Below the pieces are notes generated by a model, which searched no databases, was not told the origin of the DNA, and worked only from the letters and a program-made list of their open reading frames with translations. This document shows positions 1 to 7,730 of a DNA stretch of 13,227 nt, in pieces. The stretch's first letter is position 1; every line of letters begins with the position of its first letter. Origin of the DNA: Alphaproteobacteria bacterium (GTDB lineage Bacteria > Pseudomonadota > Alphaproteobacteria > GCA-2731375); the NCBI GenBank assembly GCA_028281075.1, contig JANQKO010000422.1:1-13227 (forward strand), given 5' to 3'. The position numbers and the translations under genes are program-made.

Positions 1-993
1 CCGTCGTCAGGCGAGATCCGCACCGGCGGCCGCGAGGTCTCGCGGCTGTCGGCGGCCGAGCGCAATATCGCCATGGTCTTCCAGTCCTACGCGCTCTATC
101 CGCACATGACGGTGCGCGGCAACATCATGCTGCCACTGGCGATGCGGAACATGAGCCGGCTGGAGCGGCTGCCACTGCTCGACCGGCTGCTGCCGTCGGC
201 CCGCCGGAAGATCGCCGACCATGCCGACCAGGTGCGCGCGATCGCCGAGATGCTGGATATCGGCGCGCTGCTGGACCGCAAGCCGGGCGAGCTGTCGGGC
301 GGCCAGAAGCAGCGCGCGGCCGTCGCGCGCGCCCTGGTGCGCGACCCCGTCGCCTTCCTGCTGGACGAGCCGCTGTCCAACCTCGACGCCAAGCTGCGCG
401 TGCAGATGCGCGGCGAGCTGGTCGAGCTGCACCGGCGCACCGGCCGCACCTTCGTCTACGTCACCCACGACCAGGCCGAGGCCATGAGCATGTCGGACCG
501 GATCGCGGTGATGATGGACGGCCGCCTGGCCCAGGTCGGCGCGCCGCGCGAGATCTACGAGCGCCCGGCCTCGACCAGGGTCGCGGCCTTCATCGGCGAC
601 CATCCGATCAACCTGCTCACCTCCGAGATGTCGAACGGCCGGCCGGCGCCGCCCCTCGACGGTTTCGCCATCGAGGGCGGCGCGGCGCCGGCCGTCGTCA
701 TCGTCGGCCTGCGCCCGGAGGCGTTGCGGCCGGCGGCCGACGGTCCGATCGGCGGCCAGCTCGTGCGCACCGAGTATCTCGGCGCGCAGGCCGTCGCCAC
801 CGTGCGCCTCGCCGACGGCATGACCGTGCAGGCGGTGCTGCCGACCGAGGAACCGCTGCAACTGCCGGCCGACGCCCTGCGGTTCGACCTCGACCCGCGC
901 CAGGCCCACCTGTTCGACGCCCGAACCGGCCTGCGGCTGGACGCCAGGCTGGTGCGGCGGGCGCCGACGCGCATCGAAGGCGCGGTCCGGTGA
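1..993 (+). CDS. ABC sugar-type importer ATPase, MalK/UgpC-like (5' end outside window)
   Basis: This is the cytoplasmic ATP-hydrolysing subunit of a CUT1-type importer. The frame is open from base 1, so the first residues, including Walker A, lie before the window; 330 residues are visible. Seen in order: Q-loop MVFQSYALYPHMTV (bases 73-114), ABC signature LSGGQKQRAAVARAL, Walker B FLLDEPLSNLDAK, H-loop VTHDQAEAMSM, then a C-terminal TOBE-type regulatory region from about base 600. Between the Q-loop and the signature there is a longer spacer than in typical MalK (MSRLERLPLLDRLLPSARRK region); it is arginine- and leucine-rich. The stop TGA overlaps the GTG start of the next permease (GTGA), so the two are translationally coupled. 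The family is clear; the substrate is not readable from the ATPase. Confidence 0.95.
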   Translation, partial: PSSGEIRTGGREVSRLSAAERNIAMVFQSYALYPHMTVRGNIMLPLAMRNMSRLERLPLLDRLLPSARRKIADHADQVRAIAEMLDIGALLDRKPGELSGGQKQRAAVARALVRDPVAFLLDEPLSNLDAKLRVQMRGELVELHRRTGRTFVYVTHDQAEAMSMSDRIAVMMDGRLAQVGAPREIYERPASTRVAAFIGDHPINLLTSEMSNGRPAPPLDGFAIEGGAAPAVVIVGLRPEALRPAADGPIGGQLVRTEYLGAQAVATVRLADGMTVQAVLPTEEPLQLPADALRFDLDPRQAHLFDARTGLRLDARLVRRAPTRIEGAVR

Positions 994-1895
994 CGGCGCG
1001 GCCGCCGGCCGGCCCGCGGGCGGCGCTGACCGACGCCTGGCTGGTCGGCCCGGCGACGGCGGCCATGCTGGCGCTGATCTTCGTGCCGGTGCTGATCGTC
1101 GCCGTGCTGTCGTTCACGGACTATCAGTTCGGCGCCCGCGGCTTCGCCTGGATCGGGCTGGACAACTACGTGACGCTGTTCACCGACCGCATCGGCCAGC
1201 GCGCGGTGATCAACACGCTTGTCTACGTGGCCATCGTGATGCCGGCCTCGATGATCCTGGCGCTGCTGGTGGCGCTCGGCATCCACGCTGTCGCGGCCTG
1301 GAGCGGCGCGCTCGCCGGCTTCCTGCGCACGGCCTATTTCCTGCCGGTGGCGGCGACGCTGGTGGCCATGGCGACCGTCTGGCAGATGCTGCTGCATCCC
1401 AATCTGGGGCTCGTCAACCAGTCGCTGGCGCTGGCCGGCCTCGGCGGCCATGCCTGGCTCTCCGACCGCGGGCTGGTGCTCTACACGCTGGCCGCGATCG
1501 GGATCTGGGAGACGGTCGGCTACAACATGGTGCTGTTTCTCGCCGGGCTGGCGGCGATCCCACGGCACCTCTATGACGCGGCCGAGGTCGACGGCGCGCG
1601 GGCGGGCTGGGAGCGGTTCTGGACCGTGACCTGGCCGATGCTGGGGCCGACGACGCTGTTCGTCGTGGTGATCACGGCGACGCGGGCCTTCCGCGTGTTC
1701 GAGACGGTCGCCACGCTGACCCGTGGCGGGCCGGGCTTCGCCAGCGACACCCTGGTCTACGCCATGTACCGCGAGGGCTTCGTCTACTTCAAGGCGGGCT
1801 ATTCCAGCGCCATTACCATGGTCTTCTTCGCCTTCGTGCTGGTGCTGACGCTGACGCAGGTGCGCGTGCTGGAACGGCGGGTGCATTACCGATGA
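990..1895 (+). CDS. ABC sugar-type transporter permease 1 (MalF/UgpA-like)
   Basis: Inner-membrane subunit of the importer, 301 residues with about six hydrophobic segments, the usual length for a short MalF/UgpA/LacF-type permease. The EAA loop that docks on the ATPase is visible near residues 194-218 (DAAEVDGARAGWERFWTVTW followed by PMLGP). The GTG start at 990 overlaps the ATPase stop as GTGA, and no better in-frame start is seen nearby. The stop overlaps the next ATG as ATGA. Together these give a tightly coupled ATPase-permease-permease block. Function is known at family level; the transported compound cannot be assigned. Confidence 0.94.
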   Translation: MTARPPAGPRAALTDAWLVGPATAAMLALIFVPVLIVAVLSFTDYQFGARGFAWIGLDNYVTLFTDRIGQRAVINTLVYVAIVMPASMILALLVALGIHAVAAWSGALAGFLRTAYFLPVAATLVAMATVWQMLLHPNLGLVNQSLALAGLGGHAWLSDRGLVLYTLAAIGIWETVGYNMVLFLAGLAAIPRHLYDAAEVDGARAGWERFWTVTWPMLGPTTLFVVVITATRAFRVFETVATLTRGGPGFASDTLVYAMYREGFVYFKAGYSSAITMVFFAFVLVLTLTQVRVLERRVHYR

Positions 1896-2722
1896 ACGCG
1901 CGACGCGCCGCCGGCCGGACGCTGACCACAATTCTCCTGCTGCTGGGCGCGGGCCTGGTGCTGCTGCCCTTCGTCTGGATGCTCTCGCTGTCGCTGAAAC
2001 CGGCCGACGAAATCTTCGCGCCGGGCATCGACCTGCTGCCGAGCCGCATCGAATGGCGGAACTACGTCAAGGCCTTCGAGGAGGTGACGCTGCTGCAATT
2101 CCTGCTGAACGGCGTCATCGTCTGCGGCGGCATCCTGTTCTTTCAGATCCTGATCGCCGTGCCCTGCGCCTACGCGCTGGCGCGGCGGCAGTTCTGGGCC
2201 AAGGGCCTGATCTTCGGGCTGGTGCTGGCCGGCCTGCTGGTGCCCTACCACGTGACGGCGATCCCGATCTTCCTCGGCCTCGCCGAAGTCAATCTCCTGA
2301 ACACCTATTGGGCGTTGATCATTCCGTTCGTGATCTCGGTGTTCGGCATCTTCCTCTTCCGGCAGTTCTTCGCCACGGTGCCGAACGACCTGATCGACGC
2401 CGCCCGCGTCGACGGCCTGAGCGAGACCGCCATCGTCTGGCGCATCGCCTTCCCGAACGCCTGGCCGGCGGTCAGCGCCTTTGCCGTGTTTTCCGTGGTC
2501 GCGCACTGGAACGACCTGTTCTGGCCGCTGATCGCGATCAGCGATCCGGCACTGGCGACGCCGCCGCGCGGCATCCTCTATTTCCGCGACGAGGAGGCCG
2601 GCTCGGATTTCGGGCCGCTGATGGCCGCGGCCACGGTGGTGACGGCGCCGCTGGTGCTGGGCTTCCTGCTGGCGCAGCGGCGGTTCATTCAGGGGGTGAC
2701 CATGAGCGGCCTGAAGGGCTGA
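1892..2722 (+). CDS. ABC sugar-type transporter permease 2 (MalG/UgpE-like)
   Basis: Second inner-membrane subunit, 276 residues, the common size for MalG/UgpE-type (CarB-like) permeases. It opens with a hydrophobic segment (TTILLLLGAGLVLLPFVWML) followed by the family's LSLSLKP-type stretch. The EAA motif (DAARVDGLSETAIVWRIAFP) lies near residues 168-187. The ATG start overlaps the previous stop (ATGA). After its stop there is an 80-nt gap before the binding-protein gene, with no strong terminator seen, so co-transcription is likely. It should pair with the upstream permease to form the heterodimeric pore. Confidence 0.94.
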   Translation: MNARRAAGRTLTTILLLLGAGLVLLPFVWMLSLSLKPADEIFAPGIDLLPSRIEWRNYVKAFEEVTLLQFLLNGVIVCGGILFFQILIAVPCAYALARRQFWAKGLIFGLVLAGLLVPYHVTAIPIFLGLAEVNLLNTYWALIIPFVISVFGIFLFRQFFATVPNDLIDAARVDGLSETAIVWRIAFPNAWPAVSAFAVFSVVAHWNDLFWPLIAISDPALATPPRGILYFRDEEAGSDFGPLMAAATVVTAPLVLGFLLAQRRFIQGVTMSGLKG

Positions 2723-2794
2723 GCCCAAACAAGGAAACGAACGAGAGAGCGCGACAAGCGCCGGACCGACGTCAATCCGACAGAGAAGCACAAC

Positions 2795-2799
2795 AGGAG
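2795..2799 (+). promoter_or_regulatory. Ribosome binding site deciding the binding-protein start
   Basis: AGGAG precedes a double ATG. The spacing is 3 nt to the first ATG and 6 nt to the second, which favours initiation at 2806. Confidence 0.6.
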
Positions 2800-2805
2800 C
2801 ACATG

Positions 2806-4068
2806 ATGAAAAGAACCCTACTTGCCGCCGTGGCCTTCGGTCTGCTGGCGATCGCGCCGGCCCAGGCCGAGAACGTGACGCTGAAGGTGCATTATTCGAT
2901 CCCGAACCTGTGGAAGGACGTGCAGGGCAAGATCGCCGATGCCTTCATGGCCGAACATCCGAACATCAAGATCGCGTTCGACGCGCCGGCCGAAACCTAT
3001 GCCGAGGGCGTGCAGCGGCTGCTGCGCGAAGCCGTGGCCAACAACCTGCCCGACGTCGCCTATGTCGGCCTGAACCGCTGGCGCATTCTCGAAGACCGGG
3101 GCCTGGCGGTCGAGCTGGACCCGCTGATCGGCGACGCCGCCACGTTCCAGGCCAAGGGCTACACGCCGGCCCTGCGCTCGCTGGGCCAGTACCAGGGCAA
3201 GCAGTTCGCCATCGCCGCCTCGGCCTCGACGCTGGTGATGTACGTGAATCCGGACCTGGTCGCCAAGGCCGGCGGCAGCATGGACGCCTTTCCGACCGAC
3301 TTCGACGGCCTGATCAAGCTCGCCGCCAAGATCGACGCGCTGGGCGACACCACGGACGGCGTCTGGGTCGCGGCGCACGACTGGCGTTTCCAGAGCATGC
3401 TGGGCTCATACGGCGGCCGGCCGATGAACGCGGACGAGACCGCGATCACCTTCGACGACAAGGCCGGCGTCAGCGCGGCGATGCTCTACTCCCGCTTCGC
3501 CAAGGAGGCCGGCATGGAAGGCTATGACGGCAACGCGGCGCGGCAGGCCTTCGCCGCCGGCACGCTCGGCATCTATATCGACAGCTCGTCGTACCTGACG
3601 CGCATGATCGAGGGCGCCGGCGACCGCTTCACGGTGACGCTGCTACCGATCATCGTCGCGGCGCAAGACAAGAAATCCGTCTACTTCCCGACCGGCGGCT
3701 CGGCCATCGTCATGCTGACCGAAGACCCGGCGAAGCAGAAGGCCGCCTGGGAATACATCAAGTTCGCCACCGGCCCGAAGGGCGCCAAGATCGTGGTCGA
3801 GAATTCCGGCTATGCGCCGACCAATGCCATCGTGCTGGAGGACGACCAGTATCTCGGCAAGTTCTACGCCGAGAACGAGAACGCCAAGCGGGCGCACGCG
3901 CAGGTCGCCGCCTATTCCGGCCCCTGGTATTCCTATCCGGGCCCCGAGGGCGTCGCCGTCACCGACCTGATCGCGGCCGGCCTGGTCGAGATCGTCGAGG
4001 GCGCCGCGCCCGAGGCCACCATCAGGCAGGTCGCCGACGACGTGCGGCGGAAGCTGAAGATGAACTGA
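2806..4068 (+). CDS. ABC transporter extracellular solute-binding protein, family 1 (MalE/UgpB-like)
   Basis: Periplasmic ligand-binding subunit, 420 residues. A Sec signal peptide is visible: MKR, a hydrophobic core (TLLAAVAFGLLAIAP), then AQA as the likely cleavage site, with ENVTLKVHY starting the mature protein. Mature features fit family 1 binding proteins: an early FMAEHPNIKIAFD strand, NNLPDVAYVGLNRW, and a late YFPTGGSAIVML plus WEYIKFATGPKGAKI region. Two adjacent ATGs exist (2803 and 2806); 2806 was chosen because the AGGAG at 2795-2799 sits 6 nt upstream of it but only 3 nt before the first. The gene is last in the operon rather than first. Ligand unknown; a sugar, polyol or glycerophosphodiester is typical for the family. 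Confidence 0.93.
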   Translation: MKRTLLAAVAFGLLAIAPAQAENVTLKVHYSIPNLWKDVQGKIADAFMAEHPNIKIAFDAPAETYAEGVQRLLREAVANNLPDVAYVGLNRWRILEDRGLAVELDPLIGDAATFQAKGYTPALRSLGQYQGKQFAIAASASTLVMYVNPDLVAKAGGSMDAFPTDFDGLIKLAAKIDALGDTTDGVWVAAHDWRFQSMLGSYGGRPMNADETAITFDDKAGVSAAMLYSRFAKEAGMEGYDGNAARQAFAAGTLGIYIDSSSYLTRMIEGAGDRFTVTLLPIIVAAQDKKSVYFPTGGSAIVMLTEDPAKQKAAWEYIKFATGPKGAKIVVENSGYAPTNAIVLEDDQYLGKFYAENENAKRAHAQVAAYSGPWYSYPGPEGVAVTDLIAAGLVEIVEGAAPEATIRQVADDVRRKLKMN

Positions 4069-4088
4069 GGCGGGGGCCGGGGACGGCC

Positions 4089-4130
4089 CGCCGGCGCGGC
4101 ATCCGGCAACCCCCGGACGCCGCGCCGGCG
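4089..4130. terminator. Long GC-rich hairpin between convergent genes, probable bidirectional terminator
   Basis: Two 18-nt arms (4089-4106 and 4113-4130) pair at 17 of 18 positions around the 6-nt loop CAACCC; the only mismatch is A against C. It lies between the stop of the binding protein (4068) and the stop of the antiporter (4169), the right place to end both transcripts. There is no T-tract on either side, so it is not a classic intrinsic terminator. It may instead act as an mRNA 3' stabiliser or work with Rho. Confidence 0.65.
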
Positions 4131-4168
4131 AACAGGCGGCCGAGTTCCGGGTGATGCCCGGATCGCGG

Positions 4169-5887
4169 TTACGGACCAAGCGCCTTCTGGCCGTCGGGAT
4201 CGGCAAGATCGAGCAACCGCGGCGCGCGGTCCTCGGCCACCAGGGCCGCGGCCTCAGCGGCGGCGTCGCGGAACGGCAGCAGTACCAGATCGGCGCCCGA
4301 CGCCCGCAGGTGCGCCGCCGCTTCCTCGCTGTGCGCCGCGACGGCGATACGGCCGCCGAAACGCTGTTCACGCAGATGATGGATCAGCGAGCGTCGCGCG
4401 TCATCATGCGTGAGACCGGTTTCGTGCTCGGGCACGGCCGAGATCGCCCAGCGCACGCCGTCGAGCGGCAGATGCGCCAGGAACTCCGGATCGGTGGCGT
4501 CGCCGAAGATCACATCGCCACCCTGGATCCGGGCATGACGCAAGGCGGCCGGACTGAAGTCGACGCCAAGGACCTTGAGACCGGCATCGTGCAACTCCCG
4601 CACGATCGCCGAGCCGTAGCGGCCGAGACCGAACAGAACGACATCGTAACCGTCGTGACGCGGCCGCCATTCGTCTTCCCGGGCCGCCGCGCGCCGGCGC
4701 TCGAACGGCCCGAGCAGCGGCTCGAGCCGGTCGTAGAGCTGGTGCGAATAGGTGATCATGTAGGTCGAGGCGGCAATGGTGATCAGGCCGACGAGCGTGA
4801 CCAGGCCGAGCGCATCGGCGGCGACATGGCCGAGCGCCACGGCCATGGCCATGAAGATCAGCGAGACCTCGCTGATCTGGGCGACGGTCAGGCCGGCCAG
4901 GAAGCCGGTGCGCTTGCGGTAGCCCATGGCGCCCATGATCGCCAGCACGATCAGCGGATTGCCGACCAGGACGAAGACCGACAGGACGATGGCGGGACCG
5001 ACGCCGGCGCCCAGCGTGCCAAGGTCGAGCGAGGCGCCCAGCGCGATGAAGAAGAACAGCAGCAGGAAATCGCGCAGCGGCGCGAGGCGCGCGGCGATCG
5101 CTTCGCGGAACGGCGTCGAGGCCAGCGACACGCCGGCGAGCAGGCCGCCGAGCTCCTTGCCGAAGCCGAGATAATGGCCAAACGCGGCGAGCATGGCCGC
5201 CCAGCCGATGGCGAAGGAGACCAGCAGCTCGGGCGCGCGCGACAGCCGCTCGACCAGCGGGCTGGCGATGAAGCGCACGAACAGGGCGACCGCCAGCAGC
5301 ATCAGGCCGCCATAGGCGAACACCAGGGCCACGTCGGCGAACGCCGTGCCGGCCGCCGCGCCGACGCCCAACGCCGACAGCACGATCATCGCCAGCACGA
5401 CCACCAGGTCCTGCACGATCAGAAAGCCGAGGGCGATGCGGCCGTGCAGCGAGTCGATCTCGCGCTTGTCGGACAGCAGCTTGACGATGATGATCGTCGA
5501 CGAGAAGGTCAGCGCGACGGCGACATAAAGGCTGGTCAGGGCATCGAAGCCGAGGGCCAGGCCGATCAGGAAGCCGAACAAGGTGGTGAAGGCGACCTGG
5601 CCGAGCCCGGTGAGCAGCGCCACCGGCCCCAGCGTCCGCACCAGGTTGAGGTCGAGCTTCAAGCCGACGAGGAACAACAGCACGGCGATGCCCAGCTCGG
5701 CCAGCAGGTCGATCTGGGCGTCCGAGCGGGCGATGTCGAGCGCCGAGGGACCGGCCAGGATGCCGACGGCGATGAAGCTGACGATCAGCGGCTGGCGCAG
5801 CACCAGGCCGACGGCGCCAACGGCCGCCGCCAGCACCAGCAGCGCCGCGATCTCATAGAAGAGATAGCCGCCGATCGCTTCCGTCAA
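4169..5887 (-). CDS. CPA2-family cation:proton antiporter with RCK_N (TrkA-N) domain, Kef/YbaL-like
   Basis: Predicted membrane K+ or Na+/H+ exchanger, 572 residues. Residues 1 to about 385 form the Na/H exchanger domain with many membrane segments. They include RQPLIVSFIAVGILAGPSAL (31-50), the conserved LTFSSTIIIVKLLSDKREI stretch and FLIVQDLVVVL with Q159-D160, and ELGGLLAGVSLAS (245-257), all typical of CPA2/Kef proteins. Residues 413 to about 545 are a cytosolic RCK_N fold: nucleotide motif GLGRYG (420-425) and an acidic residue at the end of the second strand (D443). The TrkA-C domain found in some relatives is absent. The only start fitting the conserved N-terminus is a TTG at 5887 with a weak Shine-Dalgarno, so the start is less certain than the gene. 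It is convergent with the ABC operon and functionally unrelated to it. Confidence 0.9.
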   Translation of the reverse strand: MTEAIGGYLFYEIAALLVLAAAVGAVGLVLRQPLIVSFIAVGILAGPSALDIARSDAQIDLLAELGIAVLLFLVGLKLDLNLVRTLGPVALLTGLGQVAFTTLFGFLIGLALGFDALTSLYVAVALTFSSTIIIVKLLSDKREIDSLHGRIALGFLIVQDLVVVLAMIVLSALGVGAAAGTAFADVALVFAYGGLMLLAVALFVRFIASPLVERLSRAPELLVSFAIGWAAMLAAFGHYLGFGKELGGLLAGVSLASTPFREAIAARLAPLRDFLLLFFFIALGASLDLGTLGAGVGPAIVLSVFVLVGNPLIVLAIMGAMGYRKRTGFLAGLTVAQISEVSLIFMAMAVALGHVAADALGLVTLVGLITIAASTYMITYSHQLYDRLEPLLGPFERRRAAAREDEWRPRHDGYDVVLFGLGRYGSAIVRELHDAGLKVLGVDFSPAALRHARIQGGDVIFGDATDPEFLAHLPLDGVRWAISAVPEHETGLTHDDARRSLIHHLREQRFGGRIAVAAHSEEAAAHLRASGADLVLLPFRDAAAEAAALVAEDRAPRLLDLADPDGQKALGP

Positions 5888-6028
5888 CGCGGCCCCGCGG
5901 CATCCGCCGGCACCGCGGCTTTCGTCATTTCGGTCATCGCCCGCCCACGCCGCGCCGGTCCGGGTTCCCGGTCCGCGACACGCGCCGTTCCATCTTTGGA
6001 CATAAGCAGTGTAACGACGGTTTCCACC

Positions 6029-6049
6029 GGCGGTTTGATCGAAACCGCC
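6029..6049. promoter_or_regulatory. 21-bp palindrome, candidate operator
   Basis: GGCGGTTT and AAACCGCC form perfect 8-nt inverted arms around GATCG. Part of the arm (CGGTTT) is repeated directly just upstream, at about 6018-6023. It lies in a divergent promoter region about 150 bp from both genes. A regulator-binding site is the simplest reading; a small hairpin in a leader RNA is the alternative. No regulator can be named. Confidence 0.4.
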
Positions 6050-6120
6050 ATCGCGCCACCGGGCGGCACCACTGCTGACACCGTGGTGGCAGTTGTCCGC
6101 GATCTGACGCAGATGTGAAA

Positions 6121-6149
6121 TTGCCGCGTTGCGGGGGCGGACCTAGACT
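6121..6149 (+). promoter_or_regulatory. Candidate sigma-70-type promoter of the SnoaL-like gene
   Basis: TTGCCG at 6121-6126 and TAGACT at 6144-6149 are spaced by 17 bp, about 35 bp before the start codon. GGAGG at about 6173-6177 is a strong ribosome binding site for the ATG at 6185. The call rests only on hexamer similarity. Confidence 0.4.
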
Positions 6150-6184
6150 GGCCGCCTTGCGACATTGAATTCGGAGGGACACCG

Positions 6185-6565
6185 ATGTCTGCTGAAGCAA
6201 CCCGCGCGACGGCCGAGAAGCTCGTGGCCTATTGCCGCGAGGACAACACCGAGGCGGGCCTGAACGAGCTCTATCACCCCGACGCCGTGTCGGTCGAGGC
6301 CATGGCGATGCCCGGCGCCGGCAGCGCCGAAAGCGCTGGCGTCGCGGCGATCAAGGGCAAGCACGATTGGTGGAATTCAACGTTCGAGGTGCATTCGGCC
6401 AATGTCGACGGCCCCTATCTGCACGGCGACGACCGCTTCGGCGTGATTTTCGAGATCGACGCGACGAACAGGGAAAACGGCGAGCGCAGCGCCATGAAGG
6501 AGATGGCGATCTATACCGTGGCCGACGGCAAGATCGTGCGCGAGGAGTTCTACTACAACATGTGA
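6185..6565 (+). CDS. SnoaL/NTF2-like fold protein of unknown function
   Basis: A 126-residue protein with the length and pattern of the SnoaL-like branch of the NTF2 superfamily (cone-shaped alpha+beta barrel). It has an N-terminal helix region (TRATAEKLVAYCREDNTEAG), the YHPDAVSVEA strand, a central GVAAIKGKHDWWNSTFEVHS segment, and a C-terminal YTVADGKIVREEFYYN strand typical of the family. Members bind or isomerise small hydrophobic molecules, or have no known activity; no catalytic set can be assigned here. The start is well supported by GGAGG 7 nt upstream. No signal peptide or membrane segment is present, so it is cytosolic. It is followed in the same direction by a phosphotransferase gene after 100 bp. 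Confidence 0.85.
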   Translation: MSAEATRATAEKLVAYCREDNTEAGLNELYHPDAVSVEAMAMPGAGSAESAGVAAIKGKHDWWNSTFEVHSANVDGPYLHGDDRFGVIFEIDATNRENGERSAMKEMAIYTVADGKIVREEFYYNM

Positions 6566-6612
6566 CGGCCGCCGGCCGCGGCATCGAGAACGCCATCGCG
6601 CCCGCGGCGGCG

Positions 6613-6632
6613 CGGCGGCATAATGGCCGCCG
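6613..6632. repeat. GC-rich hairpin between SnoaL-like and phosphotransferase genes
   Basis: CGGCGGC (6613-6619) and GCCGCCG (6626-6632) pair perfectly around the loop ATAATG. It lies 48 nt after the SnoaL-like stop and 33 nt before the next start. It could weaken read-through; the CATAAT inside it could also serve as a -10 box. Neither role is established. Confidence 0.35.
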
Positions 6633-6665
6633 GGAACAACGGCCCGGGACGGGACGGCAGGCGGC

Positions 6666-7730
6666 ATGGACGACGGGCAGGCGGGCGTACGGACCATGGC
6701 GGTGCGCGCGGCGCACCGCTTCGACGAGGCGGCGCTGCGGCGCTACCTGGAACGGCATCTGGACGGCTTCGAGGCGCCGCTGACGGTGCGCCAGTTCGGC
6801 GGCGGCCAGTCGAACCCGACCTTCCTGATAACCGGCGCCGGCGGCCGCGAGGCCGTACTGCGCAAGAAGCCGCCGGGCGACCTGCTGCCGTCGGCGCACG
6901 CGGTCGAGCGCGAGTATCGGGTGATCACGGCGCTGGCCGAAACCGGCGTGCCGGTCCCGCGCACCTATCACCTGTGCGAGGACGCCACGGTCATCGGCAC
7001 CAGCTTTTTCGTCATGGAGCGGGTACGCGGCCGGGTACTGCGCGACCCGCTGCTGCCCGAATTCACGCCGACCGAACGGCGGGCGCTCTACGACGATCTG
7101 GCCGGGGTGCTGGGCCGGCTGCACGGCGTCGACGTGGCGGCCGTCGGCCTTTCGGACTACGGCCGGCCGGGAAACTATTTCGCGCGCCAGTTCAACCGCT
7201 GGTCAAAGCAGTACCGCGCCGCGCAGACCGACGACATCCCGGCCATGGAAAAGCTGATCGCCTGGCTGCCGGATCATATGCCGGGCGCCGACGCGCCGGA
7301 CACGGCCGCCATCGTGCACGGCGACTACCGCATCGAGAACACGATCGTGCATCCGACCGAGCCGCGCATCGTCGCCGTGCTGGACTGGGAGCTGTCGACG
7401 CTGGGCCATCCGTTCGCCGACCTCGCCGCCTGCTGCACCGGTCACCACGCGGACGTGCACGGCCATGGCAGCTTTCGCGGCCTGGACCTGGCCGCGCTGG
7501 GCCTGCCGAGCGAGCGGGAATTCCTGGAACGCTATTGCCGGGCCGCCGGCCGCGGCGAGATCCCCGACCTGACCAACGCCATCGTCTTCGCGCTGTTCCG
7601 CTCGGCCGCCATCGTCCAGGGCGTCTACAAGCGCGGCCTGGACGGCAATGCCAGCTCGGCCGACGCGGTCCGGTTCGGCGACTATGCCCGCTCGCTGGCC
7701 GAGCAGGGCTGGGCGCTGGTCGAGCGCTGA
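6666..7730 (+). CDS. Phosphotransferase, ACAD10/11-like APH family
   Basis: Cytosolic protein of 354 residues with the aminoglycoside phosphotransferase/choline-kinase fold, of the type resembling the kinase domain of ACAD10/ACAD11. Visible motifs are GGGQSNPTFLI (45-55, nucleotide loop region), VLRKKP with K67 as the probable ATP-binding lysine, the Brenner-type catalytic loop HGDYRIEN (D220, N225), and VLDWELSTLGHPFADLA with D240 as the metal-binding aspartate. All key kinase residues are present, so it should be active. Stand-alone bacterial members are often linked to acyl-CoA dehydrogenase or fatty/hydroxy-acid metabolism, but the true substrate is unknown and no such genes are here. An alternative start at 6696 would remove ten poorly conserved residues. 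Its 3' end overlaps the convergent TetR gene by 49 bp. Confidence 0.9.
   Translation: MDDGQAGVRTMAVRAAHRFDEAALRRYLERHLDGFEAPLTVRQFGGGQSNPTFLITGAGGREAVLRKKPPGDLLPSAHAVEREYRVITALAETGVPVPRTYHLCEDATVIGTSFFVMERVRGRVLRDPLLPEFTPTERRALYDDLAGVLGRLHGVDVAAVGLSDYGRPGNYFARQFNRWSKQYRAAQTDDIPAMEKLIAWLPDHMPGADAPDTAAIVHGDYRIENTIVHPTEPRIVAVLDWELSTLGHPFADLAACCTGHHADVHGHGSFRGLDLAALGLPSEREFLERYCRAAGRGEIPDLTNAIVFALFRSAAIVQGVYKRGLDGNASSADAVRFGDYARSLAEQGWALVER

Larger units (their letters stand above)
5888..6184. other. Divergent intergenic region between antiporter and SnoaL-like gene
   Basis: This 297-bp region has no credible gene; the short open frames have no domain-like composition. It holds a 21-bp palindrome (6029-6049), a weaker hairpin pairing 6067-6072 with 6083-6088 (CACCAC/GTGGTG), and a candidate promoter for the rightward gene. 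It must also carry the leftward promoter of the antiporter, which I cannot place. Confidence 0.6.

Noticed and set aside
4151..6118. 655-residue + strand open frame opposite the antiporter
   Set aside because: It is a high-GC antisense shadow; its Gln/Asp/Arg/Gly-rich composition has no fold, while the - strand frame has clear membrane segments and Kef/RCK motifs.
5884..6165. 93-residue - strand open frame upstream of the antiporter
   Set aside because: No ribosome site, no recognised pattern, and it crosses the palindrome and the candidate promoter.
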